Assembly: GCA_019187195.1 (NCBI GenBank)
Contig: JABAQT010000066.1
Coordinates: 25,112-59,395 of the forward strand
Origin: Bryobacteraceae bacterium
GTDB taxonomy: Bacteria; Acidobacteriota; Terriglobia; Bryobacterales; Bryobacteraceae
DNA: 34,284 bases
Reading direction: 5' to 3'
Shown here: positions 1 to 9,616 of the stretch, one piece after another
How the letters are laid out: each line of letters opens with the position of its first letter
How positions within the stretch are numbered: the first letter of the stretch is position 1
Notes under the pieces: model-generated
Seen by the model: only the letters and a program-made list of their open reading frames with translations
The model's database searches: none
What the model was told of the DNA's origin: nothing
Program-made: the position numbers and the translations under genes

Positions 1-12
1 TCGGAAACTCTC

Positions 13-966
13 ATGATCTCAATCCACCTCGAAGACGGAACTGTTTCCGTCGAAAATATTCCGTGCCCTTCACGCCCCGCCGGCTATGCCCTCATCCGTC
101 TCCTCCACGCCGGCATCTGCTCGACCGATCTCCAGCTCCAACGTGGATACTACGGCTTCGCCGGAACGCCCGGCCACGAGTTTGTGGGAGAAGTCACCGC
201 CTGTGATAACGTCCGGTGGCTTGGGAAAAAAGTGGTTGGGGAAATCAATCTCGCCTGCGGAAATTGTGATTTTTGCGCAAAAGGCCTCGGGCGGCACTGC
301 CTGCACCGCACCGTCCTCGGCATTGTCAGCCATCCTGGAGCGTTCGCTGAATTTCTCACCCTCCCCGAACAGAACCTCCACGAAATACCGCCTCAGGTAT
401 CGCCCCTCGACGCCGTCTTCACCGAACCTCTTGCCGCCGCCTGCGAAATCCTCGACCAGGTGAGCATACCCATCGGCGCTCCCGTGGCCGTTCTCGGCGA
501 TGGCAAACTCGGCCTCCTCATCGCCCAGGTCCTGCAACTGCACGGCGCGCAGGTCCACCTTTACGGCAGACACCCGGAAAAGATGCGCCTGGTCTCACCG
601 CTCGGCATCGTTTCGCATCTCGCCGCGAGCGAGACTCCACAACCGGCCTATGAGTTCACCGTCGAAGCCACCGGCTCTTCGGCCGGGCTCGAACAGGCCG
701 TCGCCCTCACGCGCCCGCGCGGCGCCCTCGTCATGAAGTCCACCGTGCATGACAAAGTTTCCATCGACACCGCGCCTGTCATTGTGAATGAGATCTCCCT
801 CATCGGCTCCCGCTGCGGACGGTTCGCTCCGGCGCTCGATCTGCTCGCTCAGGGGAAGCTCATTCTTCAACCGCTCATCGAGGACCGCTTCCCCCTCCGC
901 GAGGCGCCGGGGGCCTTTGCCCGGGCGGCGGAAAAAGGAGCGTTGAAGGTGCTGCTCGACAACTGA
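13..966 (+). CDS. Zinc-dependent medium-chain alcohol dehydrogenase
   Basis: This is a medium-chain dehydrogenase/reductase of the zinc-dependent type, expected to oxidise an alcohol or polyol with NAD(P). Visible residues fit the family. Catalytic zinc ligands are Cys36 (GICSTD) and the His55-Glu56 pair (PGHE). Four structural-zinc cysteines are Cys82, Cys85, Cys88 and Cys96. A Rossmann dinucleotide loop with GDGKLG lies near residue 163. At 317 aa it is slightly shorter than the usual 340-360 aa, with a compact C-terminus. The ATG at 13 follows a GGAA motif and lies so near the window edge that the upstream context is unseen. A DUF2339 gene starts 7 bp after the stop, suggesting co-transcription. 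The substrate cannot be told from the sequence. Confidence 0.88.
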   Translation: MISIHLEDGTVSVENIPCPSRPAGYALIRLLHAGICSTDLQLQRGYYGFAGTPGHEFVGEVTACDNVRWLGKKVVGEINLACGNCDFCAKGLGRHCLHRTVLGIVSHPGAFAEFLTLPEQNLHEIPPQVSPLDAVFTEPLAAACEILDQVSIPIGAPVAVLGDGKLGLLIAQVLQLHGAQVHLYGRHPEKMRLVSPLGIVSHLAASETPQPAYEFTVEATGSSAGLEQAVALTRPRGALVMKSTVHDKVSIDTAPVIVNEISLIGSRCGRFAPALDLLAQGKLILQPLIEDRFPLREAPGAFARAAEKGALKVLLDN

Positions 967-973
967 GTTTCTT

Positions 974-3757
974 ATGGAATGGATTCCCCTGGTTCTGCTG
1001 ATCGTCTTGTGGCGCGCGCACGCCTCGCGCCTCAATGCTCTCCGCGAGACCATCGAGAAGCACGAGGAATCCATCCGTCTGCTCACACGGCGCGTCTTCG
1101 AACTCGAAACCGCCGGAGTCCATGTCCCGCCCGCTCCCGCGCCGGAACCGCCTGCGGAGCCTGATCCCGGCATCCAAACCGAACCGCCCGCCGGGGCCGT
1201 CCCTCCACCAGCCATCGAAGATCCCGCCTACGCCGCAATCGAGGCCGCCCCACCCGCGCCCGCCGGACCAACCATCCAGGAACGGCTCCGCGGCAGGCTC
1301 CGGAGCGTGGAATGGGAGGCCCTCATCGGTGGAAGCTGGCTCAATGCCATCGGCGTCCTGGTCCTTGTCGTTGGCATCTCGCTCTTCCTCGGCTACGCGC
1401 TCACGCAATTCGGCCCGTCCGGCAAGATCTCCATCGGAGCCGCCGTCAGCATCTTCATGATCGCCGGCGGCGTCCTCATGGAACGCCGCGAACGCTTCGT
1501 CATCTTCGGCCGCGGCCTGCTTGCCGGAGGATGGGCCGCGCTCTACTTCACCGCCTATGCCGCCTACGCCGTCGACGCCGCGCGCGTCATCTACTCGCCC
1601 CTTGCCGGAGGCATCCTCCTGCTCGCCGCCGCCTGCGGCATGATCGCTCATTCCCTGCGCTACCGTTCGCAGAATCTGACCCTGCTTGCCTACTTCACCG
1701 CCTTCCTCGCTCTCCAGATTTCGGAGATGTCCATCTTTTCCATCGCCGCCAGCGTCCCCCTCTCCATCAGCCTCCTCACCATCAGCCGCTTTCTCGGCTG
1801 GATCAACGTGCCCCTGGCGGGAATGGCGCTCACTTACTTCACCTTCGCCTTCCGCTTCGACGCCAACGTGCTCGGCGCCACCGCCGGCTCCGCCGCGCTC
1901 TACACCTACTGGCTCGCCTTCGAAATCCACGACCTCCTGAAGCTTCGCGCCGGAGCCGCGCGCGGCATCCGCGAGCTCACTATGTTCCCCCTCAACGCCA
2001 TGCTGTTCCTCGGCACGGCGATGATGACCATCCCTCCCGCATCCCCCATCAAGTCCGCGTACTTTCTCGCCACCGCTGGATCCGTCTTCCTGGCAAGCAC
2101 CATATTGCGCCTGAGATGGAAAGCCGCGCTCATTCCCCAGCCCCCTGCCATCGCGCGCCTGCTCGCGCAAAGCCACAGGATCGCTGTCAGCTTCGCCACC
2201 GCCCTGTTCGGCTGGTCTCTGCAAAAACGCTTCGATGGACCCGCCGCCACCATCGGCATGCTCATGGAAGCACAGTTGCTCATCCTCGCCGGCCTCCGTT
2301 TCCGGGAGCCCTATTTCCGCTACGCCGGAGCCGCCGCATTCCTCGCCGCCATCGCCGGCATGCTGTACCGCGAGAACGACTTCGGCAGACTATCGCTTGC
2401 CGGGCATATCTTCGGCGGCTGGGTTCCTTACGCCGTCTGCCTAGCGGCTCAACTCTACTTCAACCGCCGGCTCACCCGCGAAGGACCATACTTCACCTGG
2501 GGAGCCTCCCTGCTGCTGGTTATCACCGCCGCCGAATTCTCCAACCACATCTGGACCGGCGTCCTCTGGGCTGTCCTCGCCTTTGCCCTCCTCGAAGTCG
2601 CCATTCGTACCCGCAAATCCGAATTCCGCTACCAGGCGATCCTCACGGGCGTGCTCGCTTTCCTCGCGCTCTGGTTCGTCACCCTCTCCGCTCAACCCGC
2701 GCACGCTCTCGAAGGCGCCGCCGCCGGAGGGTGTGGAGCGGCCTTTTTCTATCTCGCCGCCTTTCGCCTGCATCGCCGCGCCGAACCCGCCCTCATGCGG
2801 GATGCCGCCGCCGTGTTCGCCACCCTCATCGCCGCCCTCGCACTCTGGCAGGCGCTGCCCGCCGTGCTCGCCGCTCCGGCCTGGGGATTGCTCGGCCTCA
2901 TCCTCCTCGAGACCGGATTCGCCGCCCGTCTCCGCTACACCATCTGGCAGGGCCACACCCTCATTTTCGCCGCGCTCGTGCGTCTGTTTTTCGCCAACTT
3001 CCCCGTACTGACGGAGACCGCCGGCATCTCTCATCGCGTCCTCACCGTGGTTCCGCTCCTCGTTCTGGTCTGGCACGCCTGGCGCCGGTCGAACAGCGAT
3101 CCCGAACTGGCCGGCAGACTGGCCGCCCGCCTCTACTCCTGGGCAGGCATCATCGTGCTCGGCTCGCTTCTCCGTTTCGAAATGGGGCGCATGCTGGTCG
3201 TTCTCGGCTGGGCCGCGCTCATGGTGGTGTTGCTGCGACTCGGATGGAAACTGGAATCGAGGGACTTCCTCTACCAGTCCTACGCGCTCGCCGCGCTCAC
3301 CTTCTTCCGCGGATGGGCCACCAACTTCGACTCGGCGGACACCTGGCTCGGCCTGTCCGCCGGCGCCGCCACCGGCGTGCTCACCATCGCCGCTTTCCAT
3401 GCGGCTGAATTCCTCAGCCCGCGCGAAAGCGCCAGGCCGCGCGCAGCTTTCGCCCTCATGGGCAGCGCCCTGCTCGGCATTCTCCTCTACTACCAGATCT
3501 CCGGCAGCCTGCTCACCATCGCCTGGGGCGCTCAGGCCACCGGCATGATTCTGGCCGGATTCGCCGCCCGCGAGCGTGTCCTCCGCCTCGCCGGCCTCTT
3601 CATGTTCCTCCTCTGCGTCCTCAAGCTGTTCCTCTATGACCTGCGCAACCTCGACACCTTGAGCCGCATCCTCTCCTTCATCGTCCTCGGCCTCGTCCTC
3701 ATGGGGGCCAGTTGGCTCTACATGCGATTCCGCGAAAAGATCCAGAGGTACCTCTGA
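974..3757 (+). CDS. DUF2339 family polytopic membrane protein
   Basis: This 927-aa integral membrane protein matches the DUF2339 pattern. A short N-terminal hydrophobic segment (residues about 3-13) is followed by a predicted coiled coil (about 16-46) and a Pro/Ala-rich linker (about 50-100). A conserved WEALIGGSWLNAIGVLVLV-type entry then leads into a very long run of more than 20 hydrophobic helices reaching the C-terminus. The function of DUF2339 proteins is not established; the architecture suggests an envelope role. The gene starts 7 bp after the dehydrogenase stop. Its TGA overlaps the ATG of the following M48 protease (ATGA at 3757), so the two are probably translationally coupled. High GC opens long ORFs in other frames across this gene; they are shadows. 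Confidence 0.85.
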   Translation: MEWIPLVLLIVLWRAHASRLNALRETIEKHEESIRLLTRRVFELETAGVHVPPAPAPEPPAEPDPGIQTEPPAGAVPPPAIEDPAYAAIEAAPPAPAGPTIQERLRGRLRSVEWEALIGGSWLNAIGVLVLVVGISLFLGYALTQFGPSGKISIGAAVSIFMIAGGVLMERRERFVIFGRGLLAGGWAALYFTAYAAYAVDAARVIYSPLAGGILLLAAACGMIAHSLRYRSQNLTLLAYFTAFLALQISEMSIFSIAASVPLSISLLTISRFLGWINVPLAGMALTYFTFAFRFDANVLGATAGSAALYTYWLAFEIHDLLKLRAGAARGIRELTMFPLNAMLFLGTAMMTIPPASPIKSAYFLATAGSVFLASTILRLRWKAALIPQPPAIARLLAQSHRIAVSFATALFGWSLQKRFDGPAATIGMLMEAQLLILAGLRFREPYFRYAGAAAFLAAIAGMLYRENDFGRLSLAGHIFGGWVPYAVCLAAQLYFNRRLTREGPYFTWGASLLLVITAAEFSNHIWTGVLWAVLAFALLEVAIRTRKSEFRYQAILTGVLAFLALWFVTLSAQPAHALEGAAAGGCGAAFFYLAAFRLHRRAEPALMRDAAAVFATLIAALALWQALPAVLAAPAWGLLGLILLETGFAARLRYTIWQGHTLIFAALVRLFFANFPVLTETAGISHRVLTVVPLLVLVWHAWRRSNSDPELAGRLAARLYSWAGIIVLGSLLRFEMGRMLVVLGWAALMVVLLRLGWKLESRDFLYQSYALAALTFFRGWATNFDSADTWLGLSAGAATGVLTIAAFHAAEFLSPRESARPRAAFALMGSALLGILLYYQISGSLLTIAWGAQATGMILAGFAARERVLRLAGLFMFLLCVLKLFLYDLRNLDTLSRILSFIVLGLVLMGASWLYMRFREKIQRYL

Positions 3758-4662
3758 TGAGCCATCGCTTCTCCGCCCTGCTCGCCGCGCTCCTTCTCGC
3801 CGCCGGAGGAGCCCTCACCTGGACCGCCCGTCCGGACCGTGACGTCAACATGTCCGCCGTCGGCGAGTTGTGGGCCGATATCTTTCGCGACGCCGACTCC
3901 TTCGGCCTGCAACTCACCCGCGTTTCCGCCCGCGAGGAGATGGACCTCGGCCGCCGCATCGCCGCCCGCATTGTCCGCGCCAACACCACCGTCCCGATGT
4001 GGGAAGTCTATGTGAACACCGTCGGCCAGTCTGTCGCCCGCCATGCCGGACGGAAAGACATCCGCTATGAGTTTCATGTCATCGCGGCCCCGGCAAGGAA
4101 TGCCTTCTCGCTGCCCGGCGGGCAGATCTTCCTCTACACCGGCCTGCTCGAACAGATGAAAACCGAGGCTGAACTCGCCGGCGTCCTCGGCCACGAAATC
4201 GCCCATGTCGACCGCCGCCATTGCATCGAGCGCTTCCAATACCGGATGCGCCTCAGGAAGCTCGGCCTCGATGACATCGGCCCCCTTGTCCAAATCGGCC
4301 GCTCGCTTCTGACAGTGGGTTACAGCCAGTACCAGGAACTTGAAGCCGACAGCGAAGGTCTTCGCATGTCGCTCGCCGAAGGCTACGACCCGAACGGCGT
4401 CATCGATCTCTTCGCCCGCCTTTTCGCCGGCAGCGGCCGCCCACGGGATCCGCGCACCCCGCTCGAGGAGATGGCGCGCATGGCCGGATCCGTCCTCACG
4501 GACTATTTCCGCTCCCATCCCCCCACCGCCGAGCGCATGCGCCGGCTCACGGCGCTTGTCCGCTCCCACTCCGGCATCCGCGTCTACCGGGGCGTCGAAA
4601 ATCTGCGCGGGAAGGTTGCCCGGCAGCGGAAGGAATTTCCCGGCGAATTCATCCGCCTGTAG
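3757..4662 (+). CDS. M48 family zinc metalloprotease, exported
   Basis: This is a 301-aa M48 metallopeptidase of the BepA/LoiP/Oma1-like kind, likely periplasmic and acting in envelope protein quality control. The start at 3757 (MSHRF...) gives an N-terminal signal or anchor segment (residues 5-22) and the ATGA overlap with the upstream gene; a longer in-frame start at 3712 would lie inside that gene. The zinc site is clear: HEIAH at 146-150 (two His ligands plus catalytic Glu147) and a downstream ELEAD at 194-198 with Glu194 as third ligand. The region around 107-132 (NAFSLPGGQIFLYTGL) is the usual M48 segment before the helix. There is no C-terminal TPR domain, so it is a short-form family member. 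It ends 3 bp from the convergent permease gene. Confidence 0.9.
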   Translation: MSHRFSALLAALLLAAGGALTWTARPDRDVNMSAVGELWADIFRDADSFGLQLTRVSAREEMDLGRRIAARIVRANTTVPMWEVYVNTVGQSVARHAGRKDIRYEFHVIAAPARNAFSLPGGQIFLYTGLLEQMKTEAELAGVLGHEIAHVDRRHCIERFQYRMRLRKLGLDDIGPLVQIGRSLLTVGYSQYQELEADSEGLRMSLAEGYDPNGVIDLFARLFAGSGRPRDPRTPLEEMARMAGSVLTDYFRSHPPTAERMRRLTALVRSHSGIRVYRGVENLRGKVARQRKEFPGEFIRL

Positions 4663-4665
4663 GCC

Positions 4666-6612
4666 TCAATCGCTCATCAGGAAGATCAGCGGCCGCACGT
4701 CGTCATACGGCGTCCACTCCCAATAGCGCAACAGAATCGTATACACCATCAGCCCCGTCTCGCCTTCCCCGAACAGCAGGTATTGAAACGCCTGCCCCAT
4801 GAGATTCTTCCTCGACAATCCGAGAAAGATCGACTTCGGGTCGATCAATTCGCTCAGGTAGGCGATGGCGTTCGCCACGGCAATGGCCTGTGAAATCTCG
4901 ATCACGTAATCGTCGCCCGCCTTTGTCAGCCGCAACACCGGCTCCGCCACGAACTCGCTTCGATTGTCCACGAGGTTCACGTGCACGAACGCCAGCGGCC
5001 CGGCCAGGGAATAATACTTCCGGATTTCCGCCGCCTTCTTCGTCCGCATCTCGCGGCTCCGCACCGGAACCAGGTTGATCTTCTTTCCGACGATCTTCGT
5101 CCACAACTCGGCCGATTCGTCATCGGCGAAGACAAACTCCGTCACTCGCAGTTCCGTGGACCGCAGGAACCGGCTGATGGCGCTGATCAACAGCACCATG
5201 AAGATGAAGATGCTCGATATGATCAGGCCATCCGGCCGTTCCCGCACGTTCTCGACCAGCGTGTAAAGAAAGATCAGGCTCACCACCGAGCAATAGAAGC
5301 TCAGCAGCTTATTCTCTTTCCACAACGCCAGCGACGCCGCGAACGCCGCCGACAGCATCAGCACCAGCACTCCCGTCGCGTACGCCCCGGCCTGCGCTTC
5401 CACGTTCGCCCGGAACACCAGCGTCACCACCACGTCGATGGCAAACAGCACCAGCACCAGCGGACGCGTGAACGACACCCACCGGGGAGCCATTCCAAAC
5501 CGCGGCAGGTAGCGCGGAATCAGGTGCAGCAATCCGGCCATCGCCGAGGCGCCCGCGAACCACAGAATGAAAATGGTCGAGATGTCGTAGATGCTGCCGA
5601 ATACGTTGCCCATGTACTCGTGCGCCAGGTAGGCGATCGCGCGCCCGCTCGCCACCCCGCCCAGTTTGTACTCCTCCGGCCTCACCAGCAGCGTCGTAAC
5701 GAAACTCGACGCAATCAGCATCCCGCTCATGATCAGCGCCGCCGCCGAAAGCAGGTTTCGCGTGTTGTGGATCCTGCCCTTCGGAACCGCGGTTTGCTTG
5801 TCTTCTTCCCGCCCCTCGATCAGCGGCATCACGGAAACTCCGGTCTCGAATCCGCTCAACCCGAGCGCGAGGCGCGGAAAGATCAGTGTTGCCGCGATCA
5901 TCAGTTGCGTCCAGTCCCCATGCAGCCGCAACGCGTTTTTCCAATGCGGAATGAGGTTTGGATGGCGCACGATCTCGACCGCGCAAAACAGCAGCACGAT
6001 CAGATTGAGAAACAGGTAGGGAACGGCCACCAGGGTCGCCAGGCCGATCGCCTCCTGAAACCCCATCAGGAACACCACGGCCAGCAGCAACAGAAGACCG
6101 AGCGTGATCTCGATGTGCGATTCGCCGAGAAACGCTTTCAGATAGGGATTCTCGATGATGTGCTGCGTGGCGTCCGCCGCCGACAACGTCATCGTGATTA
6201 CGAAATCCGTCGCCGCGAATCCCAGCAGCGCCAGCACCAGGATCTTCCCCCACCACCCATGCAGCAGGTTCTCGAGCATCGCAATCGAGCCCTGCCCGGC
6301 GTAGGAACGCTTCGCCACCTGCGCATAAACCGGCAGCGCGCAGCACAGCGTCACCAGCACCAGAATGGCCGTCGCGATGGGAGCGATCGCTCCCGCGGCC
6401 AGCAGCGCAATCCCCGGCTGATACCCTAGCGTCGAGAAGTAGTCGACTCCGGTGAGCCACAGCACGCGGTACCAGGGATGATGCTCGTGGCCGTGCGAAC
6501 TCTCATCGTCCATCCTCCCGCCATGGTGAAGCCAGCCTCGAAATCCGCTCACCGCGGCCGGTTCGGTCTCGCGTGTGGGAAGAAATCCTCCGACGCGCCT
6601 CAGCTTTCCCAT
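4666..6612 (-). CDS. APC-superfamily permease (KimA/KUP-like) with C-terminal soluble domain
   Basis: This is a polytopic transporter of 648 aa (615 aa if translation begins at the internal ATG at 6513). After a His-rich N-terminus (HGHEHH) comes an APC-type core of about 12 hydrophobic helices. The first helix carries GVDYFSTLGYQPGIALL, the position of the unwound substrate-binding helix 1 in APC permeases, and a later segment reads AYATGVLVLML. Roughly the last 150 residues are soluble and predicted cytoplasmic. The overall look resembles KimA/KUP-type potassium permeases or broad amino-acid permeases; the substrate is not certain. At 6612 the ATG follows a G-rich stretch 19 bp after the upstream isomerase stop. 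At 6513 a GGGAGG abuts the ATG, too close for an ideal ribosome site, so the longer start is listed. Confidence 0.8.
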   Translation of the reverse strand: MGKLRRVGGFLPTRETEPAAVSGFRGWLHHGGRMDDESSHGHEHHPWYRVLWLTGVDYFSTLGYQPGIALLAAGAIAPIATAILVLVTLCCALPVYAQVAKRSYAGQGSIAMLENLLHGWWGKILVLALLGFAATDFVITMTLSAADATQHIIENPYLKAFLGESHIEITLGLLLLLAVVFLMGFQEAIGLATLVAVPYLFLNLIVLLFCAVEIVRHPNLIPHWKNALRLHGDWTQLMIAATLIFPRLALGLSGFETGVSVMPLIEGREEDKQTAVPKGRIHNTRNLLSAAALIMSGMLIASSFVTTLLVRPEEYKLGGVASGRAIAYLAHEYMGNVFGSIYDISTIFILWFAGASAMAGLLHLIPRYLPRFGMAPRWVSFTRPLVLVLFAIDVVVTLVFRANVEAQAGAYATGVLVLMLSAAFAASLALWKENKLLSFYCSVVSLIFLYTLVENVRERPDGLIISSIFIFMVLLISAISRFLRSTELRVTEFVFADDESAELWTKIVGKKINLVPVRSREMRTKKAAEIRKYYSLAGPLAFVHVNLVDNRSEFVAEPVLRLTKAGDDYVIEISQAIAVANAIAYLSELIDPKSIFLGLSRKNLMGQAFQYLLFGEGETGLMVYTILLRYWEWTPYDDVRPLIFLMSD

Positions 6613-6631
6613 CCGCCCCCCCGCTTCGATA

Positions 6632-7471
<840 letters not shown>

Positions 7472-7511
7472 CGGTCTTATGGTAACAACACGGGATTGCT
7501 AATGTAGATAA

Positions 7512-7784
7512 ATGGGCTTCGCTTTATGGACGCGCGACGGCCTCTCCTGGGCCATGGGAACCCACGAGTACCGGCCCATGGGGACCGCCATCATCAGCTC
7601 CTCGGACTGCTTTCAGCCCCGCGACTTTCACCCCCGCCGCCAGTTGCCATCGCGCGACCGTGACGCCTTTCTCGGCTTCTACGCCTCGATCGCCCACCTC
7701 AACCAGGAACTCGCACGCCGCCGCAATCCGCGCCGCAAGACAACGCGCCCGCGCCGGTCCCGCGCCTCGATGGCGATCCTGTGA
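7512..7784 (+). CDS. Small hypothetical protein
   Basis: This is a 90-aa unrecognised protein. Third codon positions are mostly G or C, like the neighbouring real genes, which supports coding. The C-terminal third is strongly basic (ARRRNPRRKTTRPRRSR) and could bind nucleic acid. There is no signal peptide or membrane segment. The ATG at 7512 has no clear ribosome site (upstream is TAATGTAGATAA). It may be a genuine small gene, a decayed remnant or a mis-called ORF; no function is assigned. Confidence 0.45.
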   Translation: MGFALWTRDGLSWAMGTHEYRPMGTAIISSSDCFQPRDFHPRRQLPSRDRDAFLGFYASIAHLNQELARRRNPRRKTTRPRRSRASMAIL

Positions 7785-7811
7785 AATCAGTTACCGCGGA
7801 TAATCAAGAAA

Positions 7812-8441
7812 ATGACACCTTCCCGTTTCCCAGCCGTTTTCCTGCTCGGCGCCCTGTGGCTCTGCGCGCAAGATCGTCCCGGACTCTTCTTCCGCGAGGA
7901 CTGGAAGGAAACTCCCGCCGCCACTCCCATCACCCAAGCGCATGTCGCCAACCCTGATCTCATTCTCTCCCTTCACGGTCCCGGCAAGGCGGGTCTCAAG
8001 AAGAGCCATCACGACAAGCCCGCCGACGATCCCTACTACGTCTGGTCCGGAACCGCCGAAGCCAATTGGGCGGTCTCCCTGCGCCACGCCTCGAAGGACG
8101 TCGACCTGCGCGGACTGGCGAAGATCCGCTGGCGGACGAAACAGGCCGGATTCCGCTACCTTCGCCCGATCCTTCGCCTCGCCGACGGCACATGGCTTAT
8201 CGGCGACGCCGCCGATGGCCCCTCCTCCGATTGGCGGGAGCGCGAGTTTCCCATCTCCGATATCCGTTGGCGCCTGCTCGATATCGCCACCATCGTCGAA
8301 GGCAAGTGGGCCGGCCATCCCGACCTCAGCCGCGTCACGGAAATCGGCTTCACCGACCTCATGCGCGGCGGCCAGAGCGACGCCTGCTCGCGCCTCGATT
8401 GGATCGAAGTCCATGGCCTCCCGGTACCCCGCAAACCGTGA
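7812..8441 (+). CDS. Secreted hypothetical protein with jelly-roll-like body
   Basis: This is a 209-aa exported protein. Residues 1-19 form a Sec signal (FPAVFLLGALWLCA, likely cleaved before QDRPG). The body starts with LFFREDWKE and continues with alternating beta-type segments (YYVWSGTAEANWAVSLRH, RYLRPILRLADGTWLIG, SRLDWIEVHGLPV). That is the usual look of secreted carbohydrate-binding or concanavalin-like domains in acidobacterial proteins. No catalytic motif was recognised. Its TGA overlaps the ATG of the next gene by one base (TGATG at 8439-8443), suggesting translational coupling to the Yip1/TPR membrane protein. The specific function is unknown. Confidence 0.75.
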   Translation: MTPSRFPAVFLLGALWLCAQDRPGLFFREDWKETPAATPITQAHVANPDLILSLHGPGKAGLKKSHHDKPADDPYYVWSGTAEANWAVSLRHASKDVDLRGLAKIRWRTKQAGFRYLRPILRLADGTWLIGDAADGPSSDWREREFPISDIRWRLLDIATIVEGKWAGHPDLSRVTEIGFTDLMRGGQSDACSRLDWIEVHGLPVPRKP

Positions 8442-9604
8442 TGCTGTTCTTCCATCTCTATTTGCGCCCCTTCTCGGGGATGAGCCGCATTCTCGATGAA
8501 GGCCGTCTCCTCAATGCGCTCCTCATCGCCGCCGGAACCGGAATCCTGCTGCAACTCGCCGGCGGCGTCCGCACCGCCCTCCCCCTGACCGCCTTCTTCG
8601 CCATCGCTACCCTCGCCTTCGTCTTCGTCCCCACCGCGATTCTCGCCGCCAATCTACTCGGCCGGTTCGGCGGAGTAGCGGTAGTCTTCGAGCGCGAATA
8701 TCTCGCCATGCTCGTCTGCGCCATCATGGGCTGGTCGGCCGCGTTTCTTCCCCTCGCCCTCCTCCAGATCCTGCTGCGCAACCTGCGCGTCCCTCTCCCG
8801 CTCGCCGCCGGCCTCGCGCTGTGGCTTCTGGCGTCCCTCTATTTTCTCTTCCTCGCCGCCTGCGCCTTGCGCACCGCCATGGGAGCCACCATGACGCAGG
8901 CCGCCATCGCCTGCATCCTCGCGGCCATCGCTTCCATTCTCGGTCTCGCCGTCGCCTCCTTTACGCGGGGCATGCTCTACTACCTCGTCTCGCCGTTCTT
9001 CCTTTATTTCGCCTACCGCATCTTCGCCTCGGACCTGCAATCGCTCGGCTCGGGCCTGCGCAGCCGCCAGAGCCTCCGCCGCCACCTCGATGCCGCCGCC
9101 CTCAACCCTCACGACGCCGGAGCCCAGTATCAGATCGGCCTCATCCATCAGCAACGCCGGCAATGGAAAGAAGCCGAGGCCTGCTTCCGCCGCGCCGCCG
9201 AAATCGACCCCGAAGAGATCGACGCCCTCTTTCAACTGGCTCGCCTCACCCGCCGCCAGGGACGGCTCGACGAAGCAGCCTCTTATCTTGAGCGCGTCCT
9301 CGCGCTGAATGACCGCCACTCACTCCACGAAGCGTGGCGCGAACTCGGAGCCGTCGAATTCGAGCGCAACCGCCTTCCCGAAGCTGAACAAGCTCTCCGC
9401 ACCTTCGTCGAGCGCCGCGAATACGACCCCGAAGGCCTCTACTGGTATGGCAAAGTTCTGCACTCCATGGGCCGCGCCGGCGAAGCGCGGGAAGCGTTCC
9501 AACGCGCTGTCGACGCGGCCGGGACAATGCCCTCCCGCCGCAAGGCCGAGGTGCGCCAATGGGGAGGCAAAGCCGCTTCCGAACTGCGCGCCCTCCGCTC
9601 CTGA
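8441..9604 (+). CDS. Yip1-like membrane domain fused to TPR repeats
   Basis: This is a 387-aa protein with two parts. The N-terminal half (about residues 1-195) has around six hydrophobic helices in a YIP1-like arrangement (start MLFFHLYLRPFSGMSRIL, ending in FLYFAYRIFASDL). The C-terminal half carries about four tetratricopeptide repeats, for example AGAQYQIGLIHQQRRQWKEA and later EGLYWYGKVLHSMGRAGEA. It probably anchors a cytoplasmic protein-interaction scaffold in the membrane. An upstream in-frame start at 8066 is possible, but its predicted peptide is Arg/Pro-rich shadow sequence inside the previous gene. The ATG at 8441 overlaps that gene's TGA and begins the membrane domain cleanly. 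The gene ends 12 bp from the convergent M20 peptidase gene. Confidence 0.8.
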   Translation: MLFFHLYLRPFSGMSRILDEGRLLNALLIAAGTGILLQLAGGVRTALPLTAFFAIATLAFVFVPTAILAANLLGRFGGVAVVFEREYLAMLVCAIMGWSAAFLPLALLQILLRNLRVPLPLAAGLALWLLASLYFLFLAACALRTAMGATMTQAAIACILAAIASILGLAVASFTRGMLYYLVSPFFLYFAYRIFASDLQSLGSGLRSRQSLRRHLDAAALNPHDAGAQYQIGLIHQQRRQWKEAEACFRRAAEIDPEEIDALFQLARLTRRQGRLDEAASYLERVLALNDRHSLHEAWRELGAVEFERNRLPEAEQALRTFVERREYDPEGLYWYGKVLHSMGRAGEAREAFQRAVDAAGTMPSRRKAEVRQWGGKAASELRALRS

Positions 9605-9616
9605 CAGGCCGGCTGC

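Noticed and set aside
875..2224. A long minus-strand ORF opposite the DUF2339 gene, plus a 698-codon plus-strand ORF at 1312-3408 in another frame
   Set aside because: Both are Arg/Pro/Gly-rich shadows produced by high GC; the DUF2339 frame has clear membrane helices.
4981..6429. A 482-codon plus-strand ORF opposite the permease
   Set aside because: Its peptide is full of Arg/Gln/His repeats without any fold signal; the minus-strand permease is clearly coding.
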